Shown: in pieces, positions 45,495 through 56,700 of the stretch
Position numbering within the stretch: the stretch's first letter is position 1
How the letters are laid out: each line of letters starts with the position of its first letter
Origin: Diplodia intermedia
Lineage: Eukaryota > Ascomycota > Dothideomycetes > Botryosphaeriales > Botryosphaeriaceae
Assembly: GCA_021495925.1 (NCBI GenBank)
Contig: JAKEKT010000077.1
Coordinates: 62,001 to 126,000 of the forward strand
Reading direction: 5' to 3'
DNA length: 64,000 nt
Translations under genes and position numbers: made by a program
The notes under the pieces: generated by a model
Told to the model about the DNA's origin: nothing
The model's database searches: none
What the model saw: the letters and a program-made list of their open reading frames with translations, nothing else

Positions 45495-46703
45495 ATGCGG
45501 ACCACGACAATCCTCGCCGCCGCCAGCGGGCTCGCGCTCGCGCCCTTGGCCTCGGCCGGCCTGCGCCCGATCCGCAAAGACATGCTCATCTCGCCGCGCG
45601 AGCAGCTCCCCTTCTCCGACCTGCCCATCCGCGTGGCCGAAGCCGGCGGCAGCGGCTTCCAGCACGTGCAGTTCCCCATCGAGTGCCGCAAATGCTTCCC
45701 CGCCGACCCGACGCGGCCGAAGAAGAACCTGCAGGACGGCGTGCTGGAGGTCGACTTCCGCATCACGCGCACGCTGGGGCTGGACGGCGACGACGGCGCC
45801 CAGGTCAACGGCTACACCGTGTCGGACGCCGCCTTCCCGCTCCGCAGCGAGGGCGACGCCAACATCGCCAGCGCGCTGCGCCTCTTCGTCGACGGGCCCT
45901 CCGCGCCCGACGTCGCGCCCAGCGTCGCCGTCGAGGGCAGCATCAGCTTCGACACCATCTTCCGCAACGCCACGCACCTCGTGCACGGCGTCGCGTACAA
46001 CGTCAGCCGCGTGGGCGAGGCGGCGGTGCCCGCGGCCCCGGCCGGCTTCCGGCTGTCGTACATGCGCGCGCCGCAGAACAGCATCCTGCGCATCGAGCAG
46101 GGCGCCGCCAACGTCGCCGGCGAGACGTACCCCTTCGAGCACCCCGAGCTGTGGGTCGACGTCGGCTCCCACGACGCCGCCGGCGCGACCGAGCACTTTG
46201 CGTGGCGCAAGGAGCTGGACTGGCTGAACCGCCCGCACGCCGCCGTGTACCCCGGCTGGGACCAGGACTTCGTCAGCTGCAAGACCACGGCGTGCCGCGT
46301 CAACAAGCTGCACACCAAGGTCACCAGGGCGTACGATGAGTGCGCACAGCGCGTCGAGCATCCCGACCAGTTTGAGAGCGGCGTCGTGCCGCCCGGCTGC
46401 TACGTGCTGCTTGCCGGCTACTACGGCAAGCGCAACATCATGTGGGTCGGCTGCGCCGTCGTCTTCGCCATCACCCAGCTGCTGAAGAGGAACTTGGAGG
46501 GCCAGAAGAAGAAGGTCGAGCAGGAGAAGAAGCAGGGCGAGCTGGACGAGCAGATGCTGGAGCGGAATGAGGACGATATCGTGGCGTACATGATGGAGGT
46601 CGAGGCGAAGGTCAAGGGTGCTACTGGTGCCGCCGCGCCCGCTGCTGCCGAGGCAGAGGAGACTGTGAAAGCGAGGAAAGGACACCAGGCCTCGGATGAG
46701 TAA
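45495..46703 (+). CDS. Secretory-pathway single-pass membrane protein, unknown function
   Basis: A single exon gives 402 aa. The frame is open to 45195, but the ATG at 45495 has a strong CCACCATGC context and starts a signal peptide (TTTILAAASGLALAPLASAG). The lumenal part has paired cysteines (ECRKCF; SCKTTACR; DEC; PPGCY) and N-glycosylation sequons (NAT, NVS). A hydrophobic segment (RNIMWVGCAVVFAITQLL, about 313-330) is followed by a Lys/Glu coiled coil and an Ala/Glu-rich cytosolic tail. The layout, a Cys-x2-Cys after the signal peptide and a membrane anchor near the C-terminus, vaguely recalls a fungal domain-of-unknown-function family; I cannot name it safely. Confidence 0.75.
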   Translation: MRTTTILAAASGLALAPLASAGLRPIRKDMLISPREQLPFSDLPIRVAEAGGSGFQHVQFPIECRKCFPADPTRPKKNLQDGVLEVDFRITRTLGLDGDDGAQVNGYTVSDAAFPLRSEGDANIASALRLFVDGPSAPDVAPSVAVEGSISFDTIFRNATHLVHGVAYNVSRVGEAAVPAAPAGFRLSYMRAPQNSILRIEQGAANVAGETYPFEHPELWVDVGSHDAAGATEHFAWRKELDWLNRPHAAVYPGWDQDFVSCKTTACRVNKLHTKVTRAYDECAQRVEHPDQFESGVVPPGCYVLLAGYYGKRNIMWVGCAVVFAITQLLKRNLEGQKKKVEQEKKQGELDEQMLERNEDDIVAYMMEVEAKVKGATGAAAPAAAEAEETVKARKGHQASDE

Positions 46704-47099
46704 GAAGGTTGACGAGAATGATGATGTTGATGTTTTGGAAACAATGTAAATGCAATGTACCTTATTGATTTTGTAATTGTATGGGCATGAAGGCATGTAC
46801 GATCACTGAAAATAGACATAGAAATGGCTTAATATACTAATACGCTCAGGAGCACATAGCAATGCTTCCATCCTTCTTCACAACTTTTTTCGCGGCCTGG
46901 CCGTGCCTGGCATTGCCTGGACATCTGTCATGACAAAAGCAGTAGTTATTCCCTTGCACGACATCTCCCCAACCGGACCTTCCAACCAATCCAATACCCT
47001 CCCGGTGCGTATCCATCAACCACACCCTGTCCCCCCGCAACCTCACACATCCTCTCCACCATATCCTCTCCCTGACCACCACCCCACCCCATCCCCCCC
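46704..47099. other. Convergent 3' flanks, no gene recognised
   Basis: This is the space between two convergent genes. 46980-47099 is C/A-rich. Confidence 0.5.
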
Positions 47100-47616
47100 T
47101 CACCCCCCCAAAATCCTCCTCTTCTCCAACCACCACCCCGCCCCCAACAACACAAACATGCCCGCCTCAAGCTTCACCTGCAACAACGCATCCCCCCCCC
47201 TCGCCCTCCCTCCCAGGCACCTCATCAAACGCCGCCACCCCCGGATAAAAATACGCGCTGCCCTGCGTAACCCAATACAGGGCCCCCAACAACACCGCCG
47301 TCCTCAACCGCGCCATCTGGCCCTCCCTCCGGACGTCCCCGATGGCCTTGCGGTCGCGTCCACCGGATTTCGCAAGGGAGGAGGAGGAGAGGGAGGGGGG
47401 AGGGGAGAAGGGGACGTACGTGTACCACAGGGTGGCGAGGCCGAGCAGCAGGCCCATGGACATGGTCTGGCCGTTGTGGAACTTGGCGTGCGGCAGCCAC
47501 CGCGGGTGGTAGATGTGCGTGTCGTTCCAGTCCGCGAGGTAGCAGCCGAAGCTCGTTGTGAGCCCGACGAGGGTGAGGAGCGCTTGGCCGGGGGTGGGGA
47601 GGGGCGGGGGCGGCAT
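47100..47616 (-). CDS. DUF6640-like small membrane protein
   Basis: Two exons on minus, 47616-47221 and 47177-47100, are separated by a 43-nt intron (GTGCCT...TTGCAG, phase 0); the product is 157 aa. Reading through instead ends in a Gly/Glu run, whereas the spliced version adds a fourth hydrophobic segment (AGMFVLLGAGWWLEKRR). Visible features: segment 1 (ALLTLVGLTTSFGCYLADW), the motif THIYHPRWLPHAKFHNGQTMSMG, segment 2 (LLLGLATLWYTY), a polar Ser/Pro loop, and segment 3 (LLGALYWVTQGSAYFYPG). The His/Trp/Asn-rich motif and YWVTQ...FPG pattern match what I know of DUF6640 proteins, whose role is unknown. Confidence 0.7.
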
Positions 47617-49042
47617 GGTCTTGACGGGGCTTTTTGTTCGTTGTTGTTCGTTGTTCGTTGGAAAAGAGCCAGGACTCGAGGGATGTATGGCGGGGGTTGT
47701 GCTGGGGAGGGAGGGAGGGAGGGATGTCGTCGGGGCTTTCTTGTCGTCCGTTTGACGGATGGCAAGGGTTTTGACGTCGGGTCCCTCTTATGCGCGCGCC
47801 TCTTGTTCCGGCACGGTCGAGAATGCGCAGTTCTCTGAGCGTTGGGACTGCTAGTGTATATGCTGCAGCCCTGGTCGGCCTTTGCCTTTTTCCTTTTCCC
47901 CTCTCTCTTCGGGGTCTCGGCCTCGGTCAAGGATGCTTTGTAACAATGGACGGAGGAGGAAAGTCTGGTTTCGAGATGTCCGGGGTTGCCCAGCGGAAAG
48001 CGAGATGTCCAAGTAAGCCGGGATGTAAGACGAGGGGTGTCACAGAGCGGGGCAATGTGCCCGCGCTAAAGTAGGCTTCTTGCGCGTTTCTGGCAGTCGA
48101 GAACCGTACGACGGAAGAAGCAGAATGACGATCCAGTGTGTGCACGAGAATGTTCACAGGTGCAGCAAGCTGTTTGACAGTCTTACGATGGGGGAAGACT
48201 ATACATATATTCTGAATGCTTGTGCGCATCACTTTTCCCCCGCCCCGAACTCCGGAGCCGGGGCCGTCGTAAAACGACAACAAAAAGAAATCTAGGAGTG
48301 AAGCGTCATGAAAGCCGCGCTTGTCATTTATTATCGACCGAAAAGCTGCAAGAATCCAATTCAGACGCACTTATATTCATCGGGTCCGAATAGGCAAGGG
48401 AGCTGCAGACACTTTAACAGGGTTTGGAATGGAAACTCCCGTGCGCATCAGTCCGTGTAGTCGGCATTCGGCCTCCTACTATGTTCGGCCGATGCTAACG
48501 ACACAAGACTGTTTTTCGGTGCAAAAGTATACAGTAACCGGATATGATGGCATCGGTGCCGAGACGCGGTCACGGAAGCAAGAATTGCCGTATGCATAAA
48601 AGTGATCGACAAAGGGTCCGAGACACCTTAATCCCAAGATCCATGCACAAAATCTTGTACGAATACGCAAAAGCGGGCGATGAGCAGGAGAGAATTCAAT
48701 CATTGGTGAACATTACTGCCATTGGGCATTCGTCATCTACAAAGCTGGTGGTATCATACAAGCCCCCGCCCCGACATCCTCTACCTCTCAGGCATCGGCA
48801 GGCAAAAGAAATTCTAGAAGTGAGGCATGATCGTCAATAATCCTTCAGGGTTTCCATTCTTCGAAGCGCGCCCGCGAAATCAACCCTGCCGTTCCGGGCC
48901 CTCCCGCCGGGCGCTCGTCCCTTTCCCAATGACCCCTGCCAAACGCCAAACTAGTGCAAAATGTGTCAAGTTATGATGGTGCTCTAGATGCTTTGTGATG
49001 GAAATCTGTTTCGAAGCTCTTCTGGCAAAGTGCTTGCGCGCT
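47617..49042. other. Intergenic, no recognised gene
   Basis: Promoter of the DUF6640-like gene, then short motif-free frames, then the 3' flank of the DGK1 gene. Confidence 0.4.
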
Positions 49043-50265
49043 TCACGCGCATCCGAAAACCTTCAGGAAGCCCCAAAGTCCACCGGCGGCGAGGATGGGG
49101 ATAGTAACGTTATCGTCCCAGCTGAACAGGTCGATCGCCTCGCTAACGCTAGCGACAACACCCGCCACGACACTCATGGCGCCGAGAGCCAGGTTGCCGG
49201 AAATGGTGCCCTGGGCCGTGTCCCAGCCGAGGAAATCCTTGAGCGCGGCGGGCAGGCCCAGTCGGCCCTGGAACGCGAACGCAAAGTCGCCCGAATCGAT
49301 GCCCGGGTTCTGGGACTCGACGCTCGGCGCGACCCAGCCGTAGAAGGCCACGGCGGTGACGACGCCCATGACGACGGCGGCCAGGCTGCCGGCCAGGCTC
49401 TTTCCCTGCCGCACCTTGGGCGTGTACCTGCCCCACCTCCTGCCTGCGGTGCTGGCGGCCGTGTCGCACCAGCTCAGCAGCATCACGGCCATGACGCCAA
49501 TGTCCTTGGGGAAGAAGCGGAGGGCCGCCCAAGCGCCCAGCAGATACCAAATCACGCCGTTCCAGCCGTCGACTTCAGACTCGCGCATCAAGGCGCCCAA
49601 ACATCGGATGTAGAAGCGGTTGAAGGATGGGAAGCGGTGCCGTATGACGTCAGTGGTGAAGATCGGGACGAAGAGCGAGAGGAGGACCGGGTGGATCTGC
49701 GACGGTTGCGCGTACGAGGCGTAGAGCCCGAGAGTGAGGAACCCGATCGAAGTGTGGAGTATCTTGCGAGGGATTTCGTGCCGGTGGATCTGGACTGTTA
49801 GCTTCCCAGCGTCACACACTCCCTGGGCAGAGCGAAACGTACAAAATTCCGCCATTCCTGGTGGATGGGGATCAAGCCGAGCGGGCTTGGGCTTCGGCTC
49901 AGACTGCGCCAGTATTCCTTGTTTGAGCTTGCAGTATACGGCGAGAGATGGCCATTTGACGCGCCGTTCGGCACAGAGAGGTCCTTCTTGTTCCTGCCCG
50001 CCGTTTGCGCCGCAGCCGCGTCGTTCAACCGCTTCCTGACGGGGCTTCTGCTGCGGAGACGCGGGCGTCGGCCGAGCTCGTCGGAGCCCGAGCTGCTGTC
50101 GTTCTCGTCGATTGCTGGGGGCGACACGATGTCGCGGTTGCTGTTCATGCGGCGGGCGGCGGAACGCGTAAAGTAGCCGCTAGCGCTGCCATTCTCCGAG
50201 GGTGTGGGCGACGGGCTGATGACACGAGGGGTCCTGGGCACCTGCGATCGCGCAGAGACGGCCAT
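49043..50265 (-). CDS. DGK1: CTP-dependent diacylglycerol kinase, Dgk1-like
   Basis: Exons (minus) are 50265-49843 and 49789-49043, with a 53-nt GTACGT...GTCCAG intron containing CTAAC; the product is 389 aa. The acceptor was chosen because it yields EWRNF|IHRHEIPRKILHTSIGF, the conserved start of the cytidylyltransferase-type domain. Residues 1-130 are Ser/Arg-rich and disordered. The rest is a multi-pass membrane domain with the PRK...H...GF motif, DVIRHRFPSFN, WCDTAASTAGRRWG and GKSLAGSLA, as in yeast Dgk1. That enzyme phosphorylates diacylglycerol with CTP at the ER/nuclear envelope and opposes the Pah1 phosphatase. It shares a 652-bp divergent promoter with SPB4. The dolichol kinase Sec59 is related, but the length and motif pattern favour Dgk1. 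Confidence 0.88.
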
Positions 50266-50917
50266 GGCGGGATACCAGCAGGCGGCGAAGGGTGGAAGCA
50301 GAGGCGGGCGGACGCAGCCGGAGAGAGACGAGCGTGCGGTGGCCCAGAGCGAGGCGAGTTGGTGGTAGAAAGTGGCAGTGTCGTACGAGCTGGGTGTTGT
50401 CACAGGGTCTCGTGCCGAGAGCAAGGGCACTAAAGGCTGCAGCGGAAGGGTCGTCGTCGCGTTGGGCGCGCGTGTTGCCGGCGCATGTTCTGCGGCGTCG
50501 GAGTCGGCGGCCAGCGTGGAGGTTTATGAGCTGAGCAAGAGGGAAGCGGCGGAAGGGGCGCAACAGACGGATACAGGTAAGATTGCGAGCTGGAAGTCGG
50601 CGGCCCCGGGCAGCCTTGATTTTTCCTCTTTGGTGATGCAAGCCCGGCCGACTCGGATCGCACATCATCGCGCTTCCGGCTGCCCACTCATCTGCCAGTC
50701 ACCGCTCGCCCGACCGCTCGCTGGTCGATGAATTTCCTGTTCAGACCCTGATGCGCCCAATCACGTGCACGTGCCGCCCGACGCAATGCACCCTCTTATC
50801 GATAGCCGCTGACTCGCGCTCGAATTTTTGCGACGCCCGCTGCGACTCGAGCGCATCGCCGCGCGCCGCATCCACCTGGTGCTGCCAATTCTCCCTCACC
50901 TCGCCCGATACCTCGCC
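50266..50917. promoter_or_regulatory. Divergent promoter region between DGK1 and SPB4
   Basis: 652 bp lie between the two start codons. CACGTG-containing sequence occurs at about 50764-50772, and GATCGCGCAG-like GC-rich stretches surround it. No binding site was assigned. Confidence 0.5.
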
Positions 50918-52845
50918 ATGGCTCCCGAGAAGCCGAAGAACCCCAGAGCGTGGGACTCCCTCGCCCCGCCGCTGTCGGAATGGGTCCTCGATGCCGTCTC
51001 CAGCATGGGCTTCGAGCGCATGACGCCTGTCCAGGCCAGCGCAATCCCGCTCTTCATGGGGTACAAGGATGTGGTCGTGGAAGCCGTGACCGGCAGTGGA
51101 AAGACGCTGTCCTTCCTTATCCCGCTTGTCGAGCGTCTCCTGCGCCTAGAGGAGCCGCTCAAGAAGCACCATGTTGGCGCCATCGTCGTCTCGCCCACAA
51201 GGTACGTCGCGCCATATCCACCCTCGCCACGGCTTACTGACTGTGGACTTGCAGAGAGCTAGCAACTCAGATACACGCCGTGCTCACATCCCTCCTTGCC
51301 TTCCATGCTCCCTCCGCAGCCGCATTACAACCCTCGAACGGCGACGAGAAGCCCGCCTTTCCCTCTTCTACGCTCAAAGTGATACCCCAGTTGCTTCTCG
51401 GCGGAAACACCACTCCCGCCCAAGACCTTAGTACTTTCCTCAAAACTTCTCCGAACCTGCTCATTGCGACTCCGGGCCGTCTCCTCGAACTCCTCTCCTC
51501 CCCACATGTACATTGCCCGCAATCCTCGTTTGAGGTCCTGGTCATGGACGAGGCCGACAGATTGTTAGATCTCGGCTTCAAGGATGACCTGCAGAAGATT
51601 TTACAGAGGCTTCCGAAGCAGAGGCGCACTGGTCTTTTCAGCGCCAGCGTGAGCGAGGCTGTGTCACAGCTCGTCCGTGTTGGTCTGAGAAATCCGGTCC
51701 GCATCGCAGTCAAGGTCAAGTCCGCCACGGGAGCTCTTGATAAACGTACCCCGGCATCTCTACAGATAAACTACCTCCTTACATCTCCCTCTCACAAACT
51801 TCCGGCTGTTGCAAAGCTCCTCTCCACACTCTCGCCCACGCCTCAAAAATCCATCATCTACGTCTCCACGTGTGCCGGCGTCGACTACTTCCAACACGTG
51901 CTCCCCGAGATACTAACGTCGGCAACTGTTGTCCCCCTGCACGGAAAACACCCCCAAAACGTGCGCGACAGGAACTTCAAACGATTCACCCAGAGCGTTT
52001 CCCCAACCGTGCTCCTCACCACCGACGTCGCCGCCCGCGGCCTCGACATTCCCCTCGTAGACCTCGTCATCCAGATCGACCCTCCTTCCGACCCCAAAAC
52101 CTTCATCCACCGCTGCGGACGCGCAGGCCGTGCAGGACGCCGCGGCTTAGCCGTCACATTCCTGACGAAGGGAACCCACGAGGAGGACTACATCCCCTTC
52201 CTTGCCGTGCGGCAAACGCCCATCACGCCCTTGACACATCCGAGCGTAGAGATCACCGAGGGGGAGGCGCAGGAAGCTTCGCAAACCATTCGGGACCTGG
52301 TGCTGAAGGATCGCGCCATCCACGACAAAGCTCAGCGCGCCTTCGTCAGCTGGGTCCAGGCGTACAGCAAGCATGCCGCGGGCAGCATTTTCCGCGTCAA
52401 GGACTTCGACTGGAAGGAGCACGGCGATGCGTGGGGGCTGCTGAAGATGCCGAAGATGCCCGAGACGAAGAAGTGGGACGGCGATTGGAAGCTGGGCTTG
52501 TCGATCGATTGGGACAACTACAAGTACGCCGACAAGATACGGGAGAAGCATCGGAAGGATGAAGAGGCGAAGGCGAAGGAGTCGGCGGAGAATGGGACGG
52601 AAGAGCAGAATCCGAAGAAGCGGAAGGGCGGGAGGGACAATGCTTGGAGTGAGCAGAGGGAGATGAAGAAGCTGAGGGAGGAGAGGAGGGAGAAGAGGCA
52701 CAAGAAGAAGGAGGGCGAGAGAAAGAAGAAGCTGACGGACGAGGAACGGAAGAAGGAGGATGAGCTTCAGGCTATGATTGAGAAGGTCAAGGAGCTGAAT
52801 AAGAATAAGGTGGATGAAAATGAGGAGTGGGAGGGATTTGATTGA
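50918..52845 (+). CDS. SPB4: ATP-dependent rRNA helicase Spb4
   Basis: Exons 50918-51201 and 51255-52845 are separated by a 53-nt GTACGT...TTGCAG intron inside the PTREL motif; the product is 624 aa. All DEAD-box motifs are visible: Q motif (GFERMTPVQASAIP), I (AVTGSGKT), Ia (PTREL), Ib (TPGR), II (DEAD), III (SAS where SAT is usual), IV (IIYVST), V (TDVAARGLD), VI (HRCGRAGRAGR). The C-terminus has the FVSWVQAYSKHAAGSIFR segment typical of Spb4/Has1/Dbp10-like helicases and a Lys/Glu coiled coil. The start motif WDSLAPPLSEWVLDAVSSMGF and overall length match Spb4, which acts in 60S subunit assembly in the nucleolus. Confidence 0.93.
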
Positions 52846-53754
52846 GGGAGGCGAGGTCATTGGGAGCAAGAGTTGCGCAATTAAAGAGCATAACGGAGTC
52901 ATTGGAATGTTATCAAGATGAGAAGGATCCGTAATGGAAGGAAAATGATAAATTATCCAAACACGCCAAAGTCCGAAAGCATCAACATCATCATCCGATA
53001 CCTGAACGCGCCAATCTACATGGCGCCTTCCATGGAAGGCCCTCGCCTGTCTTCTGAGAAGCTTCATAGCTTTGCGTTCCTAATAATAGCTTCATTGGAT
53101 CAGTCTATCGTACAAGGCTGAGCGTTACAGTGTAGGGAAGCTTTTTACGGTTAGTGACGCGGGTGCCGGGAGGGGTTGCGCGACAGATGTGTTCAGCCAT
53201 ACGCAAGGCTGTTCGAATTCGCGAAAAGTGGAACGAAGTCTCGCAACGACGTTACACGACTTTTTGTGGCTACGACATGAGCTCCCAAGTGTATGCAAAG
53301 CTTAGCCTTGCACTGCCCCGCACGGACTGGTCAAGGCAATATACGCCAGCTCGGGCTCCACGGCTGTGACTAGAGGGTAATACATGTGTCTGCTATATTA
53401 AGGCCATGGAATGATTCGTGGATGGCTCGGATACACACCAGCCGCATTTAGGCAGGCTGAGTTCAAGGTACGATTTATGGGCTCCTGTCAGGTTTCAGGC
53501 TGAAGGCGCCACCCATCTCAGTTAATACGTGCCTAGTTCTATATATAACGGCATTCGGACACCTTCCCAGCTCCTCAATCCATTCTCGCTCTATGTTCAA
53601 TTTCAACACTTCCTTTTGTTTTGGAAAGCCTTCTTTCCATCCTCCCGCTCCACTTGTAACATTTCTCAGCTAATTGGACAGGACATCACAAGCAACGGTG
53701 CTGGACCAAAAGATCAGTGTCAACATCAAGATCAAGCCCCAAGCACGAGGGTCA
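52846..53754. other. Intergenic, no recognised gene
   Basis: 3' flank of SPB4 followed by the promoter and leader of the DUF3433-type gene; no motif found. Confidence 0.4.
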
Positions 53755-56700
53755 ATGGCCTACTCTCCGATTCGATCAAACAACGGTCCGAATGGCTCAT
53801 TCCAGCCCGGAGATAGCATTGAACCCAAGGCTGAAAAGCCGAACGAAGATGCGAAGGGAGCTGAAGAACCTTTATGGATCCCTTTCTTTATACGGGCTTC
53901 TACGTTGTTCGCTTTGTCGGCCAGTCTTATGGTCGTTTGCCTTTCTCTTGGCATCCTTGCATGGTATTCTTCACGTTTCCATGGGATATGCGCGGCGGAT
54001 GAAGGGCAGTACTACGCGTGGACTTACGGTCCCACTGCAGGCAGGTCCCCGGTATTCCGCGCTTGTGTTGCTCGCCCGACTGACTTTCTGCCAGTTTTCA
54101 CTCTGTTTGCAGGGCTTTGGAGTCAGGTTGACTATCGCACAAGGCTGCTCATGCCGTGGATCGCCATGGCTGAAGGCCCCCAGCCCGCCGAACGGAGCAT
54201 ACTGCTTGACCATATCTCTCCGAACATTATTACCGCTTGGGTGAGGTCTTGGAAGTTGCGAGACCTTCCAGTTGCTCTTGCGGTTACCGGCACCATACTT
54301 ATGAAATTGTTGATTGTCTTGTCTGCAGGGTTGTTTACCATGGCGAGCGTTGAGAAAAGATCCTCACCCGTATCTACGCGTGGAGGTCTGTCCTACTCGT
54401 CAGACTATTTCAACACCTCGCAAGTCAACGGTCAAGCAATCTCACGAGTATATGGCATCGAAGCCCTGAACTTGAGTTATCCCCTATGTACGAATTCATC
54501 TACTGGGAGCGAGATCCCGCCTTTCCGGAATAGTAAGGTCCCCAATCAGCTTCATGTCAAGATTCTGACTTTGGATTCAGCGAGTACTTCGACTGTGAGA
54601 AACATTGCAAACGTTGACGTCTTCGAACCTCATCTCGACTGTGAATTTGCAACGTTGGAGACTGTCAACTATGCTTCTATGCTTTTTTACGCAGATGGGA
54701 TAGCTGTAGACAATAACGGCCAGAGGATAGACGCCCTACCTTGGGTTGCTGGGAGCGAATTCGACTTCGACATATCAGTCCGGGTTTCATCTCCGTCTTG
54801 CTCAAGAGTTACTGCCAGCGGGAAAATCAATTCGCCAGTCTGGACTATTTTCTCTGAAGGCCAGCATCTCGACTGCTCTGAGAACGACCGTCGGTTTGTG
54901 ATTGGAATCATCAACAGTTTCGACGAGAAAGCTGGCAATATCTCAAACTATCCAGACTTTGTGGATGACAGTCCTGGGGTAAGCTACGCGTGGTTTAGGA
55001 ATGTTTCATCTTTCCTAGTATGCAAACCGGACTACTCTCTGCGGGAGCTTGAGCTGAGCTTCAATCCTTTGGCCACTTCACCGGCTGACCGATCTACACT
55101 TCATACACTCAATCGTGTAGGCGATCGAAAATTGGAGAATCTCACGGGTTGGAACGTCTTCGAAGGGTTCAACCAGTCACTCGGTTATCTGAACATTGGC
55201 GAGGCTCTCAACATTACCTTGCCAGGGGGCGACGTCACGAGGTTTCTGGACCAGAAATTCCTTCTGGACTCATTCGAAAAGCTCTACTTGGCTGTTACGG
55301 TGCAGCTTTCCAACGCGTATCTCCTCCAGAACTCTAACAAAACTTTCGAAATAGCTGAGGTTCAAAAAATAGATCGAATCCAGCTTCGGGGTCCAGCGTT
55401 CTGGATGACGGAAACATTCATCCTGACGCTTGTTCTCATTTGTTTGAGCCTGACCAGAATTCTCCGCAAGGGATACGTTATTTGCGACCCCGGTCCAATA
55501 GCTGGCACCCTTGGAATCTTGACGTCGAGTCCCGCATTCATGAAGCTCCTGCGCGGTCACGGACTATCTGGACCAAGAACCCTCGGACGGGCACTGAGGA
55601 CTCTTTCCTTCCAAACAAAGTATGACTCCAGTGGATCCAACGGTGCGCCGTCATTTTCTATTGTGCCACTTTGCCGGACTTGCGCCACTGAAGACGCAAA
55701 GCGAACATTCCAAGCCCGAAAGTCAACCACGCCCAAGTGGTATGTTCCTTTCATTATGCAGATCCACGTCCGCGCATTTTTGGTCCTCTGGGCAATTGCT
55801 CTCGTGGCGTCACTGGAGATTGTTTACAGTGTCTCCTATAGCGGCAATGGGCTTTACACGATCACCGAGAAGCCGTACGTGGAGTACTCTTTGCGCTATG
55901 TTCCGATAACAGTCATGCTCCTTTTTGGAACGGCGATGGGGGCCCTGGATTTCGAAATCAAAACACTGGAACCATTCCACAGAATGCGAAGAGGCCCGGT
56001 CTCTGCCACGATATCAATAGACGAGCATTACCTTGGCCGTGTAGGGGTACACGCACTGTGGACGGCAGTTCGAAGGCGGCAGTGGTGTACAATCGCCACC
56101 TCAATTGGAATGGTACTGTCGCCATTCTTGACGATCCTCGCAGGCGGTCTCTACTATGCGGATGCGGCAAATGATACGACAGCGATGAGGTTGCGACAAG
56201 TCGACTACTTTGAATTCGACTCCTTCACCAACCTTGACGCTATGAATGTCCAGGGGGATGGCACGATGGCGGCCAATCTGGTCATCAACGATAACATGGA
56301 TCTTCCCGACTGGACATATCAAACCTTCGCCATTCCCAAGCTGAACCACTATATTGACCCGTTGCCCACCCGGCCTGGATCGCACCTTAGAGTCGATGTA
56401 CCCGCCGCTCGTCCTGTTGCCAATTGTACTTCCGTCCCAGTTGAGCTTCTCGCACTGGATGACAGCGCGTCTTTCGACTTCAAATTCCCATCCCTACCTC
56501 CCTGCGGTAACAATACCAGGAACACGACCGAGTATGCGCACCGAAAAATCCCAAAGGACACCCTGGCCCCCGTTGGCGAAGGATTTTTCGGGAAATGGAT
56601 TGACCGTGATGGGATGGATTACCATTGCCCGGAATACCTCGCGCTCATCGGGCACCTTTCTCGCGTGGCAGACACAACGACCGCCACCAATTTGACAGCC

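Noticed and set aside
45438..46796. 452-codon minus-strand frame over the secretory protein gene
   Set aside because: The plus frame has a signal peptide, cysteine pattern and membrane anchor; the minus frame has only Val/Ala/Gly/Arg shadow composition.
53205..53225. B-box-like GTTCGAATTC
   Set aside because: No matching A-box or acceptor stem around it.
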